Shown here: positions 9,545-19,418 of the stretch, piece by piece
Layout of the letters: each line of letters starts with the position of its first letter
Numbering within the stretch: position 1 is the first letter of the stretch
Source of the DNA: Pseudomonas parafulva
GTDB lineage: Bacteria; Pseudomonadota; Gammaproteobacteria; Pseudomonadales; Pseudomonadaceae
NCBI RefSeq assembly: GCF_000800255.1
Contig: NZ_CP009747.1
Coordinates: 434,001 to 498,000, forward strand
Reading direction: 5' to 3'
Length of the DNA stretch: 64,000 nt
The notes under the pieces: model-generated
The model's input: the letters and a program-made list of their open reading frames with translations, nothing else
What the model was told of the DNA's origin: nothing
The model's database searches: none
Translations under genes and position numbers: made by a program

Positions 9545-9867
9545 GTGAAGAACGCAACGCCATCCCCCTGATCCTGACCGGCGTAGGCACCATCATCGTC
9601 ACCGTGGGGGCCTTGTGGTACTACGGTTACCTGCACTTCGCCAAGCCTGAAGACGCGCTGCTGCTGCAGGACTACACCATGCTCAAGACCATCCCGGGCG
9701 AAGACTACAAGGTATCGCTGGAGCCCTCGCCGCAATTGGCGCAGTGCGTCGACGGCGTGCTGGTGCTGTTCGATACCCAGCAGAAGGGCCTGACGGGCGT
9801 GCTGGTGGACAACCGCAAGCGGGCGATCCGCTGCATGGGTCAGGACACGCCGCAACAGGTGCAATAA
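9541..9867 (+). CDS. Small single-pass membrane protein of unknown function
   Basis: A 108-residue protein with one transmembrane segment (IPLILTGVGTIIVTVGALWYYG, about residues 8-29) and a soluble C-terminal part containing two cysteines (QCVDG and IRCMGQ) that could pair outside the cytoplasm. It starts in the ATGA overlap with the hydrolase gene and ends the three-gene overlapping run, just before a bidirectional terminator. No family is recognised. Confidence 0.72.
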   Translation: MSEERNAIPLILTGVGTIIVTVGALWYYGYLHFAKPEDALLLQDYTMLKTIPGEDYKVSLEPSPQLAQCVDGVLVLFDTQQKGLTGVLVDNRKRAIRCMGQDTPQQVQ

Positions 9868-9881
9868 AACCTGCAGGCATG

Positions 9882-9910
9882 AAAAAACCCGCCATCGAGG
9901 CGGGTTTTTT
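9882..9910. terminator. Bidirectional intrinsic terminator
   Basis: The stem AAAAAACCCGCC at 9882-9893 pairs with GGCGGGTTTTTT at 9899-9910 around the loop ATCGA. The A run and T run let it serve both the plus-strand gene ending at 9867 and the minus-strand OmpA-like gene ending at 9932. Confidence 0.92.
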
Positions 9911-9931
9911 CATATTACCGAGCAGACGCTA

Positions 9932-10723
9932 TCAACGGATGGTCGAACGCGGCGCTACCGGTTGGTTGTCGTTGGAGATGGTGACTTCCACGCGACGGTT
10001 CTGGGCACGGCCAGAATTGCTGGAGTTGTCCGCAACCGGATACTCCTTGCCGTAACCCTGGGCGACGATGCGCGCTGGGTCGATGCCGGCACGTACCAGC
10101 GCCATGCGCACGCTGTTGGCGCGACGCTCGGACAGGCTCTGGTTGTAGCTCTGCGAACCGACGCTGTCGGTGTAGCCTTCGACGATCACCTTACGCTCCG
10201 GGTTTTCCTGGAGGAAAGTGGCCAGGGTAGTGATGTTCGGCAGGGCGCTGCTCTTGAGCTCAGCCTTGTTGAAGTCGAACAGCACGTCGCCGAAGGTCAC
10301 CAGGGTGCCGCGGTCGGTCTGCTTGGCGTTGAGCTTGTCCTGCAGAGCTTTGATCTGCGCGTCGCGGGCGTCCAGCTTGGCCTGGGCGCGCTGGGCGGCG
10401 GCGTTCTTCAGGTCAGCTTCGGCGGTACGCAGGGCGATGGTCTGCTTGGCCACTTCGACACGCTGGTTGGTCAGATAGGCCAGTTGGTCGACCTTCTTCT
10501 CGTCTTCGCGGTCCATGTAGGCCTTGTCGGCCTTGTTCAGCCAGTCCTGGGCGTCCTTGGTTTCCAGCGCCGCGACTTTGCTCGCCTGCGGATCGCTCTG
10601 CAGCGACGAGAAGTTGGTGCGAGCCGATTCCAGGTTGGCGTTCGGGTCGTGCGAGCACGCAGCCAGGCCAACGCTCAGGGCCAGAAGGGCGGGGATCATT
10701 ACATAGTTGCGCATAGTGTTCAT
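9932..10723 (-). CDS. OmpA-family peptidoglycan-associated lipoprotein
   Basis: A 263-residue protein: signal peptide with lipobox (LSVGLAAC, Cys about residue 23), a long charged helical region (about 40-130, likely coiled coil: DAQIKALQDKLNAKQ), then a C-terminal OmpA peptidoglycan-binding domain with VTFGDVLFDFNKAELK and LSERRANSVR. It probably anchors the outer membrane to the cell wall. It is the second gene of a two-gene operon with the DUF4398 lipoprotein, 42 bases downstream of it. Confidence 0.9.
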   Translation of the reverse strand: MNTMRNYVMIPALLALSVGLAACSHDPNANLESARTNFSSLQSDPQASKVAALETKDAQDWLNKADKAYMDREDEKKVDQLAYLTNQRVEVAKQTIALRTAEADLKNAAAQRAQAKLDARDAQIKALQDKLNAKQTDRGTLVTFGDVLFDFNKAELKSSALPNITTLATFLQENPERKVIVEGYTDSVGSQSYNQSLSERRANSVRMALVRAGIDPARIVAQGYGKEYPVADNSSNSGRAQNRRVEVTISNDNQPVAPRSTIR

Positions 10724-10765
10724 CCTTTGATCGATAACGAAGGCAGGTGGGCGGTCAGGCAGGCC

Positions 10766-11179
10766 TTACTGGGCGCTGCGCAGGCCTTCCTCACGCACGT
10801 CATTGACGCCTTGGCGGGCATCCTGAACGGCCTTCTGGGCCTTGGCTGCCTGGGCCTTGCGCTCGGCGACGCGGGCGTCCCACTCGGCCTGTTCGGCCAG
10901 GCGCTTGGCTTCGTCGTACTTCTTGTCATGCATGGCGATTTCAGCCTGCTTGAACTTGTCCTGCGCAGATTTCATCTCGACTGCGGCGTACTCGGTGCCG
11001 CCAGCGCTGACCGCAGAGTTCACGGCGGACTGGGTCACGGCGTACTGTTCGGTCGGCGGATTGCCAGCACAGCCGGCCAGGACCAGGCTGCTGCCCAGGG
11101 CCAGCGCGGCCAGTTTCAGCCCGCGCAGTGAGTTGGACGGGAAGTTTGCGGTGCGGGTCTTCATGGTGGTCAACTCCAT
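10766..11179 (-). CDS. DUF4398 lipoprotein
   Basis: A 137-residue protein with a lipoprotein signal (LAALALGSSLVLAGC) and a mature part that is almost entirely charged alpha helix (AVEMKSAQDKFKQAEIAMHD, KAQAAKAQKAVQDA), typical of DUF4398. It always seems to travel with an OmpA-like lipoprotein, and the helical region resembles that partner's, so an envelope complex is plausible. The start could also be the internal ATG six codons later (MKTRTANFP), which has the more usual charged signal start. Confidence 0.82.
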   Translation of the reverse strand: MELTTMKTRTANFPSNSLRGLKLAALALGSSLVLAGCAGNPPTEQYAVTQSAVNSAVSAGGTEYAAVEMKSAQDKFKQAEIAMHDKKYDEAKRLAEQAEWDARVAERKAQAAKAQKAVQDARQGVNDVREEGLRSAQ

Positions 11180-11294
11180 TGGAACACTCCTGATAACGAT
11201 GTCCGTGACAGTCCATCGCTCCCTGACATCACATAGGCTTGTGCCGGTGCACCAAACACCATGGGCGCAGGGTTTTTGCGTGATGGCTATTGGC

Positions 11295-11322
11295 TCCGAC
11301 TTGAGCGATTCAAGAATAGTTC
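11295..11322 (-). promoter_or_regulatory. Candidate AlgU (sigma-E-like) promoter for the DUF4398-ompA operon
   Basis: Read on the minus strand, GAACTA (11322-11317) is separated by 17 bases from TCGGA (11299-11295). The AlgU consensus is GAACTT, 16-17 bases, TCTGA. Each element has one mismatch. The expected leader is about 110 bases. An envelope lipoprotein operon is a sensible AlgU target, but this is a match by eye only. Confidence 0.4.
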
Positions 11323-11354
11323 AGAAAAAACTTAGCTAGGCAATGCATCTTTTT

Positions 11355-11370
11355 CTGACTGATCGGTCAG
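11355..11370. promoter_or_regulatory. 16-bp near-palindrome upstream of ppc
   Basis: CTGACTGATCGGTCAG is symmetric except for one pair. Its size suits a TetR/GntR-type dimer operator. It lies about 185 bases before ppc; no bound regulator is known. Confidence 0.35.
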
Positions 11371-11553
11371 CCCATATCAGCCTCTCTTAGAGGCTCATCG
11401 CTCCTGCCACGGCGCGGTCTGTGTTGAGAACCGCGGCAGGTTGCAATAGTTGCATTGGCGTGGCGTCGCTTGTCTTGACGGGCTGTCGTGGGCACTCTTG
11501 GCGGATCGACCGGGATGCTGGCGCGGGTTGACCGCGCGATCTAAGGAGAGCCA

Positions 11554-14181
11554 ATGACCGATATCGATGTGCGCTTGCGTGAAGATGTCCACCTGCTGGG
11601 TGAGCTGCTCGGGGAAACCATTCGCCAGCAGCATGGCGAAGGTTTTTTGCAGAAGATCGAGGACATTCGCCACAGTGCCAAGGCCGATCGCCGCGGTGCG
11701 GGCGAGCAATTGAGTTCCACCCTTGCCGATCTGGCCGATGACGACCTGTTGCCGGTGGCCCGTGCGTTCAACCAGTTCCTCAACCTGGCCAACATCGCCG
11801 AGCAGTACCAGCTGATCCATCGGCGCGGTGCCGAGCAGCAGGCGCCGTTCGAAGACCGCGCCTTGCCGGAACTGCTGGCACGGCTGCGCCAGGCCGGGCA
11901 TGACGATCAGAGCCTGGCCCGGCAGTTGGCCGAACTGGACATCCAGTTGGTGCTGACGGCGCACCCCACCGAAGTGGCGCGGCGCACCTTGATCCAGAAG
12001 TACGATGCGATTGCCGCCCAACTCGCCGCCCAGGACCACCGCGACCTCACGCCCGCCGAGCGCCAGCGGATTCGTGAGCGGTTGCGCCGCCTCATCGCCG
12101 AGGCCTGGCATACCGAGGAGATCCGTCGTACCCGGCCCACCCCGGTCGATGAAGCCAAGTGGGGCTTTGCAGTGATCGAGCACTCGCTGTGGCAGGCCAT
12201 TCCCAACCACCTGCGCAAGGTCGACCAGGCCTTGTTCGACGCCACCGGCCAGCGGCTGCCGCTGAGCGCCGCGCCGATCCGCTTCGCCTCATGGATGGGC
12301 GGTGACCGCGACGGCAACCCCAACGTCACCGCGCCTGTAACCCGTGAGGTACTGCTGTTGGCGCGCTGGATGGCGGCTGACCTGTTCCTGCGCGACATCG
12401 ATGCGCTGGCGGCGGATTTGTCCATGCAGCAGGCCAGCGCCGCGCTGCGTGAAGTGGTCGGTGACAGCGCCGAGCCCTATCGCGCGGTGCTCAAGCAACT
12501 GCGCGATCGCCTGCGCGCCACCCGCGCCTGGGCCCATGCCTCCTTGGCCGGGCCACAGCCTGCTTCGGCACAGGTGCTGGGCAACAACCGCGAACTGATC
12601 GAGCCCCTCGAGCGATGCCATCAGTCGCTGCATGACTGCGGCATGGGCGTGATCGCCGACGGCCCGCTGCTTGACTGTCTGCGCCGGGCGGTGACCTTTG
12701 GCCTGTTCCTGGTGCGCCTGGACGTGCGCCAGGACGCAGCCCGACACCGCGATGCACTGTCGGAAATCACCGACTACCTGGGGCTGGGACGCTACGCCGA
12801 CTGGGACGAAGAGCAGCGCATCGCCTTCCTGCAAGCCGAACTGGCCAATCGTCGACCCCTGCTGCCTGACTATTTCCAGCCCGAGGCGGACACCGCCGAG
12901 GTGCTGGCGACCTGTCGCGAGATCGCGGCGGCGCCCGCTGCCTCGCTGGGCTCCTACGTGATTTCCATGGCCGGTGCGGCCTCCGATGTGTTGGCAGTGC
13001 AATTGCTGTTGAAGGAAGCCGGACTGACCCGGCCCATGCGCGTGGTGCCGCTGTTCGAGACCCTGGCCGATCTGGACAACGCCGGCCCGGTGATGGAGCG
13101 CCTGCTCGGTTTGCCCGGTTATCGCGACACGCTGCACGGTCCGCAGGAAGTGATGATCGGCTATTCCGACTCGGCCAAGGACGCCGGCACCACGGCGGCG
13201 GCCTGGGCGCAGTACCGCGCACAGGAAAACCTGGTACGGATCTGTCGTGAACATGAGGTCGAATTGCTGCTGTTCCATGGCCGCGGCGGCACCGTCGGGC
13301 GTGGCGGTGGTCCTGCCCACGCGGCGATCCTGTCGCAGCCCCCGGGCTCGGTGGCCGGACGCTTCCGGACCACCGAGCAGGGCGAAATGATCCGCTTCAA
13401 GTTCGGCCTGCCGGGCATCGCCGAACAGAACCTCAACCTGTATCTGGCGGCGGTGCTGGAGGCGACCTTGCTGCCGCCTCCGCCGCCGGAGCCCGCCTGG
13501 CGCGAGGTGATGGACCAGATGGCCGCCGACGGCGTGCAGGCCTACCGCGCGGTGGTGCGCGAGAACCCGGATTTCGTCGAGTATTTCCGGCAGTCCACGC
13601 CCGAGCAGGAACTGGGACGTCTGCCGTTGGGTAGCCGGCCTGCCAAGCGCCGCGCCGGGGGCATCGAGAGTCTGCGGGCGATCCCGTGGATCTTCGGCTG
13701 GACCCAGACACGGCTGATGCTGCCGGCCTGGCTGGGCTGGGAAAGCGCATTGAGCAACGCACTGGCCCGGGGGCAGGGTGACCTGCTGACGCAGATGCGT
13801 GCGCAGTGGCCGTTCTTCCGTACGCGTATCGACATGCTGGAGATGGTCTTGGCCAAGGCCGATGCGGAAATCGCCAAAGCCTACGACGAACGTCTGGTGC
13901 AACCGCAACTGCTGGCGTTGGGGTCGCATCTGCGCGACCTATTGTCGCAGTCGTGCCAGGTGGTGCTGAGCCTGACCGGCCAGCCGGTGCTACTGGCCCA
14001 CAGTCCCGAGACCCTGGAATTCATCAGCTTGCGCAACACCTACCTGGACCCCCTGCATCGCCTGCAGGCGGAACTGCTGGCCCGCTCGCGGGTGCGCGAA
14101 GCCGCTCTGGATAGCCCATTGGAGCAGGCCCTGCTGGTCACCGTGGCCGGCATTGCGGCGGGTTTGCGCAACACCGGCTGA
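11554..14181 (+). CDS. ppc: Phosphoenolpyruvate carboxylase
   Basis: An 875-residue protein, the usual length for the bacterial enzyme, which converts PEP and bicarbonate to oxaloacetate to refill the TCA cycle. Conserved motifs are the catalytic histidine in [12 protein letters not shown] (about residue 140), [10 protein letters not shown], and the glycine-rich loop [13 protein letters not shown]. The ATG is preceded by TAAGGAG. It stands alone with a long 5' region and is followed by a cluster of hairpins. Confidence 0.97.
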   Translation: MTDIDVRLREDVHLLGELLGETIRQQHGEGFLQKIEDIRHSAKADRRGAGEQLSSTLADLADDDLLPVARAFNQFLNLANIAEQYQLIHRRGAEQQAPFEDRALPELLARLRQAGHDDQSLARQLAELDIQLVLTAHPTEVARRTLIQKYDAIAAQLAAQDHRDLTPAERQRIRERLRRLIAEAWHTEEIRRTRPTPVDEAKWGFAVIEHSLWQAIPNHLRKVDQALFDATGQRLPLSAAPIRFASWMGGDRDGNPNVTAPVTREVLLLARWMAADLFLRDIDALAADLSMQQASAALREVVGDSAEPYRAVLKQLRDRLRATRAWAHASLAGPQPASAQVLGNNRELIEPLERCHQSLHDCGMGVIADGPLLDCLRRAVTFGLFLVRLDVRQDAARHRDALSEITDYLGLGRYADWDEEQRIAFLQAELANRRPLLPDYFQPEADTAEVLATCREIAAAPAASLGSYVISMAGAASDVLAVQLLLKEAGLTRPMRVVPLFETLADLDNAGPVMERLLGLPGYRDTLHGPQEVMIGYSDSAKDAGTTAAAWAQYRAQENLVRICREHEVELLLFHGRGGTVGRGGGPAHAAILSQPPGSVAGRFRTTEQGEMIRFKFGLPGIAEQNLNLYLAAVLEATLLPPPPPEPAWREVMDQMAADGVQAYRAVVRENPDFVEYFRQSTPEQELGRLPLGSRPAKRRAGGIESLRAIPWIFGWTQTRLMLPAWLGWESALSNALARGQGDLLTQMRAQWPFFRTRIDMLEMVLAKADAEIAKAYDERLVQPQLLALGSHLRDLLSQSCQVVLSLTGQPVLLAHSPETLEFISLRNTYLDPLHRLQAELLARSRVREAALDSPLEQALLVTVAGIAAGLRNTG

Positions 14182-14191
14182 GGTGCCGAGG

Positions 14192-15091
<900 letters not shown>

Positions 15092-15110
15092 TCGTCCCTT
15101 GCAGTGCACC

Positions 15111-15130
15111 ACGGCCCGCTTGCGGGCCGT
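15111..15130 (+). terminator. Palindromic hairpin after adk
   Basis: ACGGCCCGC (15111-15119) and GCGGGCCGT (15122-15130) form a perfect 9-bp stem with TT between. Only a short T stretch follows, and TATACT at 15138 may be the tsaB promoter. Confidence 0.6.
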
Positions 15131-15180
15131 AGGCGTTTATACTGCCGGCCTTTTCCCTTTCGCCTTTGGATACACGCTCG

Positions 15181-15849
15181 ATGACCACCCTGCTGGCCCT
15201 GGATACCGCCACCGAAGCCTGTTCCGTCGCCCTGCTGCATGACGGCCAGGTGACCAGCCACTACGAGGTGATTCCGCGCCAGCATGCGCAGAAGCTGCTG
15301 CCGATGATCAAGCAATTACTGGCTGACGCCGGGGTGGCCCTGAACGCAGTGGACGCCATCGCCTTCGGTCGCGGGCCGGGCGCTTTCACCGGCGTGCGCA
15401 TCGCCATTGGCGTGGTCCAAGGCCTGGCATTCGCCCTGCAGCGTCCGGTGCTGCCGGTGTCCAACCTGGCGGCGCTGGCCCAGGGCGCGTTGCGTCAGCA
15501 CGGCGTGCAGCAGGTGGCGGCGGCCATCGATGCGCGTATGGACGAGGTGTACTGGGGCTGCTATCAGGCCCAGGGGGACGAAATGCGTCTGCTGGCACCG
15601 GAGCGCGTGATTGCCCCTGAACAGGTGGTGTTGCCTCAGGGCGGTCAGTGGTTTGGCGCCGGCACCGGCTGGGGCTACGGCGAGCGACTGGCGGTTCAGG
15701 TGGCCAGCCACGACGCCCGGGCCTTGCCCCATGCCCAGGACATCCTCAGCCTCGCCGCGCATGCCTGGGCGCGCGGCGAAGCGGTGGCCGCCGACCAGGC
15801 GCAGCCGGTGTATCTGCGTGACAACGTGGCCACACCAAAGGCGCGCTGA
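15181..15849 (+). CDS. tsaB: TsaB, tRNA t6A modification protein
   Basis: A 222-residue actin-like ASKHA protein (YeaZ). It partners TsaD and TsaE to make threonylcarbamoyladenosine at position 37 of ANN-decoding tRNAs. The N-terminus LLALDTATEACSVAL and the segment AFGRGPGAFTGVRIA are diagnostic. ATG 15181 gives the normal start; a TTG five codons upstream is not needed. It probably has its own promoter between it and adk. Confidence 0.95.
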   Translation: MTTLLALDTATEACSVALLHDGQVTSHYEVIPRQHAQKLLPMIKQLLADAGVALNAVDAIAFGRGPGAFTGVRIAIGVVQGLAFALQRPVLPVSNLAALAQGALRQHGVQQVAAAIDARMDEVYWGCYQAQGDEMRLLAPERVIAPEQVVLPQGGQWFGAGTGWGYGERLAVQVASHDARALPHAQDILSLAAHAWARGEAVAADQAQPVYLRDNVATPKAR

Positions 15850-15978
15850 GTGCAATTCGTCGGCTATTGCGGTTCGAGATAAACATTTGGCAAAAACTGT
15901 GGTCCAGTTATCACGGCCGCGTTGGTGATGGATACCGGATGCTGCTAGATTGCCATTACTGTTTCTGAGTATGCCCTC

Positions 15979-16269
15979 ATGCGCATCGACGGATTCTCCT
16001 CACAGCCGTACCCGGTCAAGCGCCCCCCGCGCAAGGGACCGGTGCGCGACGAGTCGATCGAAGACGCGCAGCTCGTCGAGGACGACGATGAAGCGGTGCA
16101 GGTCGCCCGCGCCCAGCGCCGCAGCGCCGGCCTGCCGGCCCGTCAACAGGACATGATCTTCCCTCGGGCGCGTGATCGTCGCACCGCGACCGCCTTGGCC
16201 AGCTACCTGAGCACCGCTGGCTTCAGCGACTGGGAGATGGAAGTGCTGGGGCTCGACCTGTACATTTGA
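15979..16269 (+). CDS. Small uncharacterised protein
   Basis: A 96-residue protein with no signal peptide. The N-terminal half is basic then strongly acidic (EDAQLVEDDDEAVQVA) and looks disordered. The C-terminal part (ARDRRTATALASYLSTAGF, then DWEMEVLGLDLYI) should fold into helices. It is 129 bases after tsaB and only 3 bases before the DUF72 gene, suggesting co-expression. I recognise no family. Confidence 0.7.
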   Translation: MRIDGFSSQPYPVKRPPRKGPVRDESIEDAQLVEDDDEAVQVARAQRRSAGLPARQQDMIFPRARDRRTATALASYLSTAGFSDWEMEVLGLDLYI

Positions 16270-16272
16270 GCG

Positions 16273-17142
16273 ATGAGCCCATCGCCACTGCCTTACCACC
16301 TCGGATGCCCGTCCTGGAGCGAAAACGCCTGGCGCGAGTACCTCTACCCCGTCGATTCGCGATCCCCACAGTTTCTCGGGCTGTACTGCCAGGTATTCAA
16401 CGCTGTCGAGGGTAACACCACCTTCTATGCCCGCCCTGCACCCGCCACGGTCGAGCGCTGGGCGCAGTCGATGCCTGCAGGCTTCCGCTTCACCGCCAAG
16501 TTTCCCCGCGAGGTCAGCCACTGCGACGATCTGCGTCAGCAACTGGACTCGGCCGCCGACTTCACTCGCCTGCTGGCGCCGCTGGGCGAACGGGTATCGC
16601 CTTACTGGCTGCAACTGCCGGCATCCTTCGGCCCGGGACGTCTGGCCGAACTGAGCCAGTTCCTCGACGACATCGGCGTGCCCGTAGCGGTGGAGGTGCG
16701 CAACGATGCGTTTTTCGCCCGAGGCGACGAAGAACGGCTGCTCAATCGGCTGTTGCACGCGCGCGGAGTGGAGCGTATCTGTCTGGATTCGCGGGCATTG
16801 TTCAGTTGCACGTCGCGCTCGCCCGAGGTGCTGCACGCGCAGTCGAAGAAACCCAAGGTGCCGCCTCGGCCAGCAGCGTTCAGTCAGCATCCGCAGGTGC
16901 GCTTCATTGGCCATCCCGAACTGGACGCCAACGATCCATTCCTCACGCCTTGGGTGGACAAGATCGCCGAATGGATCGAGCAAGGGCGCTGCCCGTACAT
17001 GTTCCTGCACACTGCCGACAACCGCCTGGCCGCCGCCCTGGCGCAGCGTTTTCACCAGCGTTTGATGACGCGCCTGCCGGGCCTGGCCGCGTTACCGGAA
17101 TTGCCTCGTGCGCCTGAGGTCGAACAACTGGGACTGCTCTGA
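16273..17142 (+). CDS. DUF72 domain protein
   Basis: A 289-residue protein of the DUF72 (YecE-like) family, a TIM-barrel fold of unknown activity. Typical features are the start LGCPSWSENAWREYLYP, the strand VEGNTTFYARP, the core FRFTAKFPREVSH and the late segment YMFLHTADNRLAAALAQRFH. It starts 3 bases after the preceding small gene. No substrate is known. Confidence 0.88.
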   Translation: MSPSPLPYHLGCPSWSENAWREYLYPVDSRSPQFLGLYCQVFNAVEGNTTFYARPAPATVERWAQSMPAGFRFTAKFPREVSHCDDLRQQLDSAADFTRLLAPLGERVSPYWLQLPASFGPGRLAELSQFLDDIGVPVAVEVRNDAFFARGDEERLLNRLLHARGVERICLDSRALFSCTSRSPEVLHAQSKKPKVPPRPAAFSQHPQVRFIGHPELDANDPFLTPWVDKIAEWIEQGRCPYMFLHTADNRLAAALAQRFHQRLMTRLPGLAALPELPRAPEVEQLGLL

Positions 17143-17173
17143 CACCCCCTTTGACCCTCCCGGAGACGTGATC

Positions 17174-18004
17174 ATGGATGTGCAAACCCTGCGAGCCGAA
17201 GCCTTCAAGGCGCTCCACGCGCGCGATGGCGCTTTCGTCATCGCCAATCCCTGGGATGCGGGCTCGGCACGAATGCTGGCGGCGCTCGGCTTCGAGGCCC
17301 TGGCCACCACCAGTGCGGGGCTGGCCTTCAGCCTGGGACGGCCGGATGCCGAAGGTGCCCTAGGCCTGGACGAAGTGCTCGACAACGCCAGGGGTATCGT
17401 CGACGCCACCGCGCTGCCCGTCTCCGCCGACCTGGAGAACGGCTTCGGCGACGCGCCGCAGGACTGCGCCAACGCCATTCTGCGCGCCGCTGAAGTGGGC
17501 CTGGTGGGCGCTTCGATCGAAGACGCCAGCGGCCGGGCCGAGGCGCCGATCTACGAGTTCGCTCTGTCGTTGGAACGAGTGCGCGCGGCGGTTCAGGCCG
17601 CGCGCAGCTTGCCGTTTGCTTTCACGCTATGTGCCCGCGCCGAGAACCTGCTACACGGGCGCATGGACCTCGATGACACCATTGGCCGTCTGCAGGCGTA
17701 CGCCGAGGCCGGGGCCGATGTGGTGTACGCACCGGGACTGCGCAGCGTCGAGGAAATTCGTGCGGTGGTGCAGGCAGTCGCGCCGACGCCAGTGAACGTA
17801 CTCATGGGGCTGGCGGGAGTACCGCTGGGCGTCAATCAGTTGCAGGACCTGGGCGTGCGTCGCATCAGCGTCGGTTCGTCGCTGGCGCGTGCGGCGCTGG
17901 GCGCCTTCCAGCGGGCAGCGCTGGAGATTCGTGATCAGGGCACGTTCAGCTACGCCGAACAGGCGATGCCGTTCGACGCGCTCAACGACTTGCTGCGCCG
18001 CTGA
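17174..18004 (+). CDS. Isocitrate lyase/PEP mutase family protein
   Basis: A 276-residue TIM-barrel protein of the PEP mutase/isocitrate lyase superfamily. The metal-binding strand is in VSADLENGFGD, the early barrel has IANPWDAGSARML, and late motifs are VNVLMGL and RRISVGSSLAR. The usual KKCGH lyase motif is absent, which points to an oxaloacetate decarboxylase or C-C hydrolase rather than a true isocitrate lyase. ATG 17174 has GGAG 8 bases upstream; GTG 17168 is too close to that site. The substrate is unproved. Confidence 0.85.
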   Translation: MDVQTLRAEAFKALHARDGAFVIANPWDAGSARMLAALGFEALATTSAGLAFSLGRPDAEGALGLDEVLDNARGIVDATALPVSADLENGFGDAPQDCANAILRAAEVGLVGASIEDASGRAEAPIYEFALSLERVRAAVQAARSLPFAFTLCARAENLLHGRMDLDDTIGRLQAYAEAGADVVYAPGLRSVEEIRAVVQAVAPTPVNVLMGLAGVPLGVNQLQDLGVRRISVGSSLARAALGAFQRAALEIRDQGTFSYAEQAMPFDALNDLLRR

Positions 18005-18009
18005 CTCGC

Positions 18010-18699
18010 GTGCGTCTGATCGCGCTGCTGCTCGGCGCCCTGTTGCTGGTCGGCGCGCAGGCTTGGTATCTGGGCTGGCGGCCACCGGCGCCGTGGAATC
18101 CCTGGGCGCCGCTGGATGTGCGGCAGCCGCCGAACCTGCTGACCGCCTGGAAACTCTCGCGTCTGCGCGATGACCCGGCGCTTTGCCGTCAAGCGCTGGA
18201 AACCTCTGCGCTGCGTTATCGGGCACAGGCCGACAGCCCGGCCTCAGCCGGTTGTCCTTTGCGCAATGTCTGGCGTGTGGAAAGCGGTGAGGCACGCTTG
18301 AGCAGCAGTTTCATCGCCAGTTGCCCGCTGGCAGTGGCCTATGCGCTGTTCGAGATCCACGGTCTGCAGCCGGCCGCGCAGCGGGTGTTCGGGCAGCCGG
18401 TCACGCAGGTGGACCACCTGGGTAGTTTCGCTTGCCGCAATGTGTACCACCGGGCACAAGGCAGGCTCAGTCAGCACGCCACGGCAAACGCCCTGGACAT
18501 CAGCGGCTTTCGTCTGAGAGATGGCCAGCGCATCGTGCTGGCGCGCGACTGGCAAGCGGGCGGAGCCAAGGCGCAGTTTCTGCGCGAGGTGCGCGATGCG
18601 GCGTGCGCCAGGTTCAGTGGCGTACTAGGGCCGGACTACAACGCCGCCCACGCCAATCACTTCCATGTGGACATGGGACGCTGGCAGGTCTGTCGCTGA
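18010..18699 (+). CDS. Extensin-like C-terminal domain protein
   Basis: A 229-residue protein with an N-terminal membrane anchor or uncleaved signal (LIALLLGALLLVGAQAW) and an extensin-like domain. The region SQHATANALDISGF and NAAHANHFHVD resembles the zinc site of VanY/MepA-type peptidoglycan peptidases, and several cysteines suggest export. A periplasmic cell-wall role is the likely reading. GTG 18010 starts 5 bases after the previous stop. It converges with the next gene, 1 base away. Confidence 0.82.
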   Translation: MRLIALLLGALLLVGAQAWYLGWRPPAPWNPWAPLDVRQPPNLLTAWKLSRLRDDPALCRQALETSALRYRAQADSPASAGCPLRNVWRVESGEARLSSSFIASCPLAVAYALFEIHGLQPAAQRVFGQPVTQVDHLGSFACRNVYHRAQGRLSQHATANALDISGFRLRDGQRIVLARDWQAGGAKAQFLREVRDAACARFSGVLGPDYNAAHANHFHVDMGRWQVCR

Positions 18700-18700
18700 T

Positions 18701-19324
18701 TCAGGCGTAGGCGCGCACGTTGTTCAGCACCACCGGTCGCGCCCAGTGGGTATCGAATTCCAGCGCGTTCTGCTGCTGGGCCAGGGTGGACGCGTCGAAG
18801 GGTTCTGCTGCGGGCTCGAGCAACTGCGGCTCCAGCTCGGCGATCGGCAGGTGCAGCGGGCGCGGTGAGGGCGCAGGGCCTGGGACGGGAAGGGGATGGC
18901 CCTGGCTCATCACCCGTGGCCGCAGCCAACTGCCGTCGAGGTCGAGCTGGCGCTGCTGCTCGATCAGTTCGCTGGCGCTGAACGGCTCCGGCGCAGGCGG
19001 CAGCAGGTTGGCCTCCAGCTCCGCCTTGGGCAGGAATAGCGGCTCGGGCGGACGCACTTCGTGGTCCTGCACGGGCAGCGCACGCTGGATTTCGATCAAG
19101 GCCAGGGCCTTGGCACCGCCCAGGGGTTCGCCGCTATCGTGATCGTACTGGCGGGTCAGCGCCTGGCTGAAGCTGTCCTGCTCTTCCTCGGAGCGCTCGG
19201 CCATGGCGCGGGCGAAGAAGTCCTGCCACAGGTGGCTGACGCCGCCCAGGGCTTGGGAATTCTGCCGACCGTAGTTGCCGACAGGCGACAAGTAGGTCAA
19301 ACCGATGGGAAGAGTTTCTGACAT
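18701..19324 (-). CDS. Uncharacterised protein with a duplicated ~45-residue motif
   Basis: A 207-residue soluble protein. ATG 19324 (MSETLPIGLTYLSPVGNYG) is preferred to an upstream start 32 codons earlier. The C-terminal half holds two copies of a motif, at about residues 94-139 and 155-200, with the shared pattern LPxAELE, LL, PAxEPF, AS, L, QQ, L, D, W, RP. The N-terminal part (HLWQDFFARAMAERSEEEQ) is helical. No signal peptide or known domain is seen; the function is unknown. It is divergent from rsmJ. Confidence 0.75.
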   Translation of the reverse strand: MSETLPIGLTYLSPVGNYGRQNSQALGGVSHLWQDFFARAMAERSEEEQDSFSQALTRQYDHDSGEPLGGAKALALIEIQRALPVQDHEVRPPEPLFLPKAELEANLLPPAPEPFSASELIEQQRQLDLDGSWLRPRVMSQGHPLPVPGPAPSPRPLHLPIAELEPQLLEPAAEPFDASTLAQQQNALEFDTHWARPVVLNNVRAYA

Positions 19325-19418
19325 GGCAAGTCGCGCGCGTTGTGCTCTGGCAGAATAGCGGATAGAGCTTCTATCGGCCGTGGCCGGGGTTTCATTAATT
19401 TTTTCGAGTGCAGGTGGC

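Larger units (their letters stand above)
11180..11553. other. Divergent intergenic region between DUF4398 lipoprotein and ppc
   Basis: 374 bases without a gene. It holds an AlgU-like promoter reading left (11295-11322), a near-palindrome CTGACTGATCGGTCAG at 11355-11370, a perfect 7-bp stem with a 3-base loop at 11379-11395 (AGCCTCT/AGAGGCT), and the ppc ribosome site TAAGGAG just before 11554. Confidence 0.7.
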
